From: an uncultured Bacilli bacterium
GTDB lineage: Bacteria; Bacillota_I; Bacilli_A; RF39; UBA660
Length of the DNA: 10,343 nucleotides
Assembly (NCBI GenBank): GCA_947623705.1
Contig: CANQHT010000041.1
Span: 1 to 10,343 of the forward strand
Direction of reading: 5' to 3'
Shown one piece after another: positions 5,770 to 10,343 of the stretch. A program made the position numbers and the translations under genes. Each line of letters opens with the position of its first letter. The first letter of the stretch is position 1. The notes beneath the pieces were generated by a model that did no database searches, had not been told where the DNA came from, and was given only the letters and a program-made list of their open reading frames with translations.

Positions 5770-6289
5770 TATACTCTTCCTTTGCTAATTTTATAACATT
5801 GGTAATAAATTCTTTTTTACCTAAAGTATATTTAGGTCTATCATTTGTATATTCTTTGGCTAACTTTTGTTTTAAATCTTGATATTTTTTTAGATATTCT
5901 GGGTGTTCATTTAAATATCTTTTAAAATAAACTAAATCATAGTAAGTATTACTTTTAGGTTCAGTAAAATGAAGATAATGAGTCCGAACATCAGCAGGTC
6001 CTTTAGCAAAAAACATCCGATCATCTATTCCTTGAGGTCCTCTATTTTCATAATCATAATCTTTTAATATTTCCGTTATTTTTGGTATATCATCTAAACT
6101 TTTAATAACTATTAAAATATCAATAATTGGTTTAGCCCATAATCCTTTAATAGATGTACTACCTACATGGTGGATTTCTAAAATATAATCTTTTAAAACT
6201 CTTTCTAATAATTCTTTTTCTTTCTCATATTCTTTTACCCAATTACTATCATAGGGTACTAATTCAACTATTCCTCTTTGTAATGCCAT
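5762..6289 (-). CDS. GrpB-family (UPF0157) nucleotidyltransferase-fold protein, 175 aa
   Basis: This belongs to the GrpB/UPF0157 family, which is related to minimal nucleotidyltransferases; its biochemical role is not settled and it sometimes occurs fused to dephospho-CoA kinase. The signature HVGSTSIKGL (41-50) followed by AKPIIDILI (52-60, Asp57) forms the expected nucleotidyltransferase-like core. RTHYLHF (102-108) and YYDLVYFKRYL follow as in the family, and the length is usual. Earlier in-frame starts exist (TTG at 6307 and an ATG at 6301). However, a GGAGG site (6295-6299) lies five bases before the ATG at 6289, and the ATG at 6301 overlaps that site, so 6289 is the better start. It begins just after the ezrA terminator and is coupled to the HAD hydrolase gene, so the two may act together on a nucleotide or phosphorylated metabolite, which is inference. 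Confidence 0.88.
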   Translation of the reverse strand: MALQRGIVELVPYDSNWVKEYEKEKELLERVLKDYILEIHHVGSTSIKGLWAKPIIDILIVIKSLDDIPKITEILKDYDYENRGPQGIDDRMFFAKGPADVRTHYLHFTEPKSNTYYDLVYFKRYLNEHPEYLKKYQDLKQKLAKEYTNDRPKYTLGKKEFITNVIKLAKEEYND

Positions 6290-6294
6290 TTTAT

Positions 6295-6299
6295 CCTCC
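6295..6299 (-). promoter_or_regulatory. Ribosome binding site fixing the grpB-like start at 6289
   Basis: GGAGG on the minus strand is five bases before the ATG at 6289 and overlaps the earlier in-frame ATG at 6301, which rules against the longer versions. It begins only seven bases after the ezrA terminator's T-run. Confidence 0.75.
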
Positions 6300-6305
6300 A
6301 TTTGC

Positions 6306-6329
6306 AAAAAGATGCTTCAAAGCACCTTT
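6306..6329 (-). terminator. Intrinsic terminator after ezrA
   Basis: The minus-strand stem AAAGGTGC(T) pairs with (A)GCATCTTT around a four-base loop (nine pairs, one G-U) and runs into a block of five T (6310-6306). It starts within the ezrA stop codon. Because the grpB-like gene's binding site follows almost at once, any ezrA read-through would supply grpB, making this a possible attenuator. Confidence 0.75.
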
Positions 6330-8043
6330 ATTTATATTCCTCTAATAATCTTTCGTGAATACCGGGTTCAACAACATTAATTGCATTAATCGCATTTTCT
6401 AAACTATTTTTAAAATTACCTTTATAGAAAGAATTTTCGGCTTTAGTTAAACCTAAATCAACTTCTTTATTATTAACCCGGTAACGATTACCATAAACAA
6501 TGGCTGTCTCCGCCATCTTCGCAGTTTTAACGGTTTCATTAATCGTATTATAAACTTTTAACACTAAATCTCTTGCGGTATCCACTCTTAAATTTAAAGT
6601 TTTTATAGAAATTGGTCTTTTATCAAGTTCTTTTATCATTTCATTAATGGCTAAAGTAGCCTCGGATAATTCGACATAATAATTTTTAGGAATAACCGGT
6701 AGCTTATAACTTCTTACTCTTTCTTTGGCTTGCGATAAAATATCTTTAATTTCATCTAATTGGTCTCTTGCTCTTATTTCATCTTCTTTTAAACTACCTA
6801 AAGTTCTTAAAGCCACATTTAATTTTTCTTCGGACTTAGTTAACTTATTATTTAAGATTTCCATTTCTTTATAAAGACGCGAATACGCTAAAGATTTGCT
6901 ACGTTCTAACTCTACTACATGATCATAAGATTCTCTAATATTATTAAATTCATCTTTTATTTCACTAATAACTAATACTTCATCATCTGATAAATCATAA
7001 CTATATTTAATATCATCTATCTTCCGATATAATTCATTATTGATTTTTTCTAACTTAGTTACTTTAATTAAAATACTTCTTTTAAAATCTTCATATAAAT
7101 TTTTCGTTAATTTTTCTTTATCAAAATCATTATATAAAGAATCAAAATAATCCATTATTGTTTTAAGTTCAAAAACCGAATCAACAACATTTAAAACATT
7201 TAAACGACTAAAAATATCTTGAATCTTTTTATTAACTTCTTCAATATTATATTCAATATTTAAGTAATCTAAATTATAACCTTCTAATTTCATTTTATGA
7301 TAGATATTACTGATATCTTCAATTCTTTTAGGTATTAAAACACTCCCTAAATTAACAATCGTTTTAGTTTCATTAATAACTATTTTTAAATTACCTATAA
7401 CATCATCAATGGCTTTAACAATTTTCCCCACTTCTAAATATTCATTTTGATCCATGGCTATTTCAAAAGCACTAAATAATTTATCAACATTTTCAAATTG
7501 TAATTCAATTGGGGTTTTAATAATCGCAAAATCACTTTCATTATTACTATAAAGATTTCTAATTTCTCTATAGTCCGCTTTAAGTTTAATAATAGTTTCT
7601 CTATTTCTTTCCTCAGATAAAGTGATTTCTCTTATTTCATCTAGTAAAAAGTCGGCTTTTGTCTTAATATAATTAATATTCATTTCAACTTCCGCTAAAC
7701 CTTTTTTTAACTTCGGATAATCTTTTTCATTATAATCATTTTGGAGTTCAATAATATCATCCGTTATTTTCGGTAATTCTTTATCTCTTATATTTTCAAA
7801 TCTTTTTTGCCAATTTTTATATTTTTTCTTTAATTCATTATTATTGACTAAAGCTTCTACTTTATTTAATTCGCTTAATATAGATGAAGAAATTATTAAA
7901 TTCTTTTCTCTTTCTAAAGCATTTATTTCTTTAGTTAAAGTATTCTTATATCTTTTATTCATCAATACTAAAACGACAACAACGATAACCATTGTCACTA
8001 AATAATACGCCACGGCGATTAGTAAAAAAGTTTCTCTAGTCAA
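6328..8043 (-). CDS. ezrA: Septation ring formation regulator EzrA
   Basis: EzrA is a membrane-anchored spectrin-like protein that restrains FtsZ ring assembly and links the Z ring to wall synthases in Bacilli. The product is about 571-574 residues, close to the 562 of B. subtilis. One N-terminal membrane segment (about 6-28, very rich in Val and Leu) is followed by a basic NKRYK stop-transfer, then long charged coiled-coil helices to the end. The conserved C-terminal QNR-type patch is present as VYGNRYR (about 516-522), a strong family marker. A GTG at 8052 is possible, but it sits inside an AAGGTGA ribosome binding site (8049-8055). That site is correctly spaced (five bases) for the TTG at 8043, so I take TTG as the start. 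It follows the PBP gene after a strong terminator, so it needs its own promoter; a TATGAT box (8070-8075) without a clear -35 is the only candidate seen. Its adjacency to ftsL-pbp groups division genes. Confidence 0.93.
   Translation of the reverse strand: MTRETFLLIAVAYYLVTMVIVVVVLVLMNKRYKNTLTKEINALEREKNLIISSSILSELNKVEALVNNNELKKKYKNWQKRFENIRDKELPKITDDIIELQNDYNEKDYPKLKKGLAEVEMNINYIKTKADFLLDEIREITLSEERNRETIIKLKADYREIRNLYSNNESDFAIIKTPIELQFENVDKLFSAFEIAMDQNEYLEVGKIVKAIDDVIGNLKIVINETKTIVNLGSVLIPKRIEDISNIYHKMKLEGYNLDYLNIEYNIEEVNKKIQDIFSRLNVLNVVDSVFELKTIMDYFDSLYNDFDKEKLTKNLYEDFKRSILIKVTKLEKINNELYRKIDDIKYSYDLSDDEVLVISEIKDEFNNIRESYDHVVELERSKSLAYSRLYKEMEILNNKLTKSEEKLNVALRTLGSLKEDEIRARDQLDEIKDILSQAKERVRSYKLPVIPKNYYVELSEATLAINEMIKELDKRPISIKTLNLRVDTARDLVLKVYNTINETVKTAKMAETAIVYGNRYRVNNKEVDLGLTKAENSFYKGNFKNSLENAINAINVVEPGIHERLLEEYK
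6331..6359 (-). promoter_or_regulatory. Tentative grpB-like promoter inside the 3' end of ezrA
   Basis: On the minus strand TTCACG (6359-6354, four of six) and TATAAA (6336-6331, five of six) are 17 bases apart within the last ezrA codons. A start about seven bases downstream would fall in the 5' arm of the terminator hairpin, so a transcript starting here would form only a partial hairpin and escape termination. This rests only on box matches in AT-rich coding sequence. Confidence 0.25.
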
Positions 8044-8048
8044 TTCAA

Positions 8049-8055
8049 TCACCTT
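8049..8055 (-). promoter_or_regulatory. Ribosome binding site deciding the ezrA start (TTG 8043)
   Basis: AAGGTGA is five bases upstream of the TTG at 8043. The alternative GTG start at 8052 is part of the site itself, and no second site precedes it. Confidence 0.6.
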
Positions 8056-8094
8056 ACTATAAATAGTTTATCATAAATTTAAACAATTTAGAAT

Positions 8095-8131
8095 AAAAAA
8101 CGACAAATTTTTTAATTGTCTTTGTCGTTTT
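8095..8131 (-). terminator. Strong intrinsic terminator after the PBP gene
   Basis: The 11-base arms AAAACGACAAA and TTTGTCGTTTT pair perfectly (8121-8131 with 8097-8107) around a 13-base loop and continue into a run of six T on the minus strand. It starts three bases past the PBP stop codon and isolates ezrA from the division operon. Confidence 0.88.
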
Positions 8132-8133
8132 AT

Positions 8134-10242
8134 TTATTTAGTTAATTCCACTGTTAAAACACTATTACTATTAATAACAGTTCCGGGGGCAATACTTTGG
8201 CTCGTTACATAACCATAACCATTTGTATTTATTGGAATACCTAGTAAATTGGCATAAGTCATAACTTCATTTAAACTCCAGTTGGTAATATCTTCCATCA
8301 CATAATCTTTTTTATTACTTACTAAAAATACTTTACTACCTTCAATAACACTAGTATCTTTTAAAGGATATTGATTAATAACATATTTACCTGTTCCTAA
8401 AGTATAAACATTTAATTTTTGATTTTGCAATTCTTCTTTAGTTAGAGTTACTTCTTTACTAATATAATTATCTAACTTAATAATTTTATTATTTTCTTCT
8501 TCATCTTTTACTTCCATACCTTCATAAGCCACAATGTCATCCACGATTTTACTTATTTCTTTCGCAATTGGGGTGGCATTTGAGGAAGATAATTTTTTAG
8601 TAGCAATATATATAATATATTTCGGATCATCTTCCGGAAAGATACCCGCAAAAGAACGGACATAATCATAAGGACCATCTAAGTATTTACCATTTTCAAC
8701 AATTTGGGCTGTTCCCGTTTTACCAAGCATTGTTGTTTTAGTAGGCCGATAATTTTTATAAGAAGCAAGTCCATCATAAACCGCCGTATGCATTAATTTT
8801 TTCATATAATCCGTGGTTTCTTTACTAAATACTTTTTTAACTTCTTCTCTTTTCCCTTCATAAATAACTTCGCCATTATTATCGACTATTTTAGAGACAA
8901 TATAAGGCTTTAAAACTGTTCCATCATTAGTAATAGATGTTAAGGCTTGAAGCATTTGAATTGGGGTAACTGTAATACCTTGCCCAAAAGCGGCGGTAGC
9001 CATTTCAAGTTGATTTGTGAAGGCTATTTTACCACTTGCTTCACTCGCTAGTTCTATCCCCGTTTTTTTACTAAAACCTAAATTTTTATAAAAGTCCGTT
9101 AAATTAGCAAGACCTACTTGATCAGCAATGTAAGATGCCGCAACATTGGATGAATAAGCAAAACCGGTATCAAAATTAATCCCATCGCCCCAACCTTGAC
9201 CATTATTATGATCGTGAATCGTATAATTACCGATTTTTCTTTTACCAGAAGAATAAGTTTTTGACCCATCATAATTACCTAGTTCAATATCACTTGCCCA
9301 AGAGAATATTTTCATAACACTTCCGGGTTCATATTGATAACTTACTAAAGGATTCAAATAACTTTTATCTTTTAAAGTACCTAAATCATTGGAATTAAAA
9401 TTTGGGTATGTACTACTTGCTACAATCGCCCCTGTTTTCGCATCCATCACACTAAAAATCATCCAATCCATCGTATATTCTTCGGATAATCTTCGGGTTA
9501 GGTTCTCCGCAAACCATTGAATCTTTTCATCAATTGTTAAATAAATATCATTTCCATTAATCGCATCTTCCGTTTGCACTTCGGCACTAGGTAGTGTATA
9601 CCCATAGGCATCAGTTTGATAAGTCGACTTACCATTTTGCCCTGATAAATCATCATTGAAATAGGCTTCAATTCCCATTTCACCCTTCATCGTTCCATCT
9701 TCTTGTTCTTTCGCATAACCAATTATATATGATGCAAATTGCCCCATACTATAATGTCTTTTAGAGCCTGTAATAAAATCTAATCCCGGTAAATCTAAGG
9801 CTAAAACTTTATTTTTCTCCGATTCCGTTAAATCTTTGGCGCCGGCAAATTCAACTTGATACTTTCCTTCTTGGTTTAAAGTATTTAAAACTTTTTCGTA
9901 ATCTAAATCTAAAGTTTCACTTAAAGCTTTCGCCGTTTTTTCTTTATCAACCACATGTTGGGGTTTTTTAGGATCCGTTGTTCTACTTTCCGCTAAATAA
10001 GCAATCAAAGTATAGGAATTAACGGTAATGGCTAAATTATTCCCATCTTTATCATAAATATTGCCTCTTTTAGCATAGATTATTTCCGTTTTGGTATTTC
10101 TGTTATTCGCAAACTCTTTTAAATTAATCCCATCAATATTCTTACTTAAAGCAATATAAGAAAGACGAATTATTATGGCTAAAAAAAGAAAAGCCACCAT
10201 AAAAATTAAAACTCTTGGAATTTTTACTGTAACTTTTCGCAT
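8134..10242 (-). CDS. Class B penicillin-binding protein with PASTA domains (PBP2B/FtsI type), septal transpeptidase
   Basis: This is the D,D-transpeptidase that cross-links septal peptidoglycan outside the membrane, with FtsW-type glycosyltransferases as partners. At 702 residues it is close to B. subtilis PBP2B (716). In order it has a short cytoplasmic basic N-terminus and one membrane anchor (about 11-32). The pedestal/dimerisation domain (about 50-220) begins with AKRGNIYDKDG. The transpeptidase domain contains SxxK at 308-311 (EPGSVMK), SxN at 364-366 (SSN) and KTGT at 508-511. Two PASTA-like modules lie at the C-terminus (about 592-645 and 646-702). All catalytic residues are present. 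An ATG at 10242 is preceded by GAGGTGA with seven bases of spacing. The gene follows a probable ftsL by 23 bases, as in the dcw cluster of Firmicutes. SpoVD, the sporulation paralogue, has a similar layout, but the ftsL and ezrA neighbours favour the division enzyme (pbpB/ftsI). Confidence 0.93.
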   Translation of the reverse strand: MRKVTVKIPRVLIFMVAFLFLAIIIRLSYIALSKNIDGINLKEFANNRNTKTEIIYAKRGNIYDKDGNNLAITVNSYTLIAYLAESRTTDPKKPQHVVDKEKTAKALSETLDLDYEKVLNTLNQEGKYQVEFAGAKDLTESEKNKVLALDLPGLDFITGSKRHYSMGQFASYIIGYAKEQEDGTMKGEMGIEAYFNDDLSGQNGKSTYQTDAYGYTLPSAEVQTEDAINGNDIYLTIDEKIQWFAENLTRRLSEEYTMDWMIFSVMDAKTGAIVASSTYPNFNSNDLGTLKDKSYLNPLVSYQYEPGSVMKIFSWASDIELGNYDGSKTYSSGKRKIGNYTIHDHNNGQGWGDGINFDTGFAYSSNVAASYIADQVGLANLTDFYKNLGFSKKTGIELASEASGKIAFTNQLEMATAAFGQGITVTPIQMLQALTSITNDGTVLKPYIVSKIVDNNGEVIYEGKREEVKKVFSKETTDYMKKLMHTAVYDGLASYKNYRPTKTTMLGKTGTAQIVENGKYLDGPYDYVRSFAGIFPEDDPKYIIYIATKKLSSSNATPIAKEISKIVDDIVAYEGMEVKDEEENNKIIKLDNYISKEVTLTKEELQNQKLNVYTLGTGKYVINQYPLKDTSVIEGSKVFLVSNKKDYVMEDITNWSLNEVMTYANLLGIPINTNGYGYVTSQSIAPGTVINSNSVLTVELTK

Positions 10243-10265
10243 TATTTCTTCACCTCGTAAATTGT

Positions 10266-10343
10266 TTATTTTCCATTAACAATGTTATCACTATTATAAG
10301 ACAAACCATATCTTTCTGCAACTTTTTGAATATTTTCCATACT
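10266..10343 (-). CDS. C-terminal fragment of a probable cell-division protein FtsL (cut by the window edge)
   Basis: The last 25 codons and TAA stop of a minus-strand gene enter from the right edge; the visible residues include MENIQKVAERYGL and end NIVNGK. This is in the position of ftsL, directly before the septal PBP gene in the dcw cluster. A short charged helix followed by a variable hydrophilic tail fits the C-terminus of Firmicutes FtsL, the small bitopic protein that complexes with DivIC and PBP2B. Identity rests mainly on position, since the membrane segment lies outside the window. The 23-base gap to the PBP gene contains that gene's ribosome binding site and no terminator, so both are co-transcribed. 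Confidence 0.5.
   Translation of the reverse strand, partial: SMENIQKVAERYGLSYNSDNIVNGK

Noticed and set aside
6154..6345. Plus-strand open frame of 63 codons over the grpB-like gene and ezrA end
   Set aside because: It is antisense to a clear GrpB-family gene and crosses the ezrA terminator. Its hydrophobic translation is an effect of AT-rich antisense sequence.
8070..8075. TATGAT as the ezrA promoter -10 box
   Set aside because: It matches five of six bases and the position is reasonable, but no acceptable -35 or TGn extension is present, so it is not listed as a feature.

Overview
The window is very AT-rich. Every credible gene lies on the minus strand, so transcription runs from high to low coordinates. 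EzrA, a PASTA-containing class B penicillin-binding protein (PBP), a short rhodanese-less ThiI, and a DUF285/BspA-type surface protein together suggest a walled, low-GC Bacilli relative, such as an RF39-, Erysipelotrichales- or Acholeplasma-like gut lineage. The PBP argues against a wall-less mycoplasma. Trp is written TGG and the nifS-like gene ends on TGA just before thiI, so the standard stop code appears to be in use. This taxonomic placement is inference from gene content.

Layout in transcription order (right to left): (1) division block: the C-terminus of a probable FtsL (10266-10343), then a PBP2B/FtsI-type transpeptidase (8134-10242) ending in a strong terminator, then the Z-ring regulator EzrA (6328-8043), also closed by a terminator. 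(2) Accessory block: a GrpB-family nucleotidyltransferase-like protein and a HAD hydrolase with overlapping ends (5137-6289), a terminator, a 245-base regulatory gap, and a large BspA-like leucine-rich-repeat surface protein (2729-4891). (3) tRNA thiolation block: its own extended -10 promoter, a divergent cysteine desulfurase, ThiI, and an unrecognised 61-residue protein (94-2637).

ezrA close to nifS(nifZ)-thiI is an arrangement known in Bacilli. Here the accessory block separates the two, and its ribosome binding sites (AGGAG/GGAGG type) differ from those of the surrounding core genes (GGTGA type).

The most notable signal is in the gap upstream of the surface-protein gene. A run of nine G (minus strand), in a genome where such runs are rare, sits exactly between a TTGATT -35-like box and a perfect TATAAT -10 box, giving a 16-base spacer. 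This is the architecture of phase-variable promoters whose strength changes as a homopolymer slips. The protein it would control contains four head-to-tail 156-base (52-codon) repeats with no indels between them. The locus may therefore vary both in expression (G-tract length) and in structure (repeat copy number, always in frame). The sequence shows the parts; that they vary is inference.
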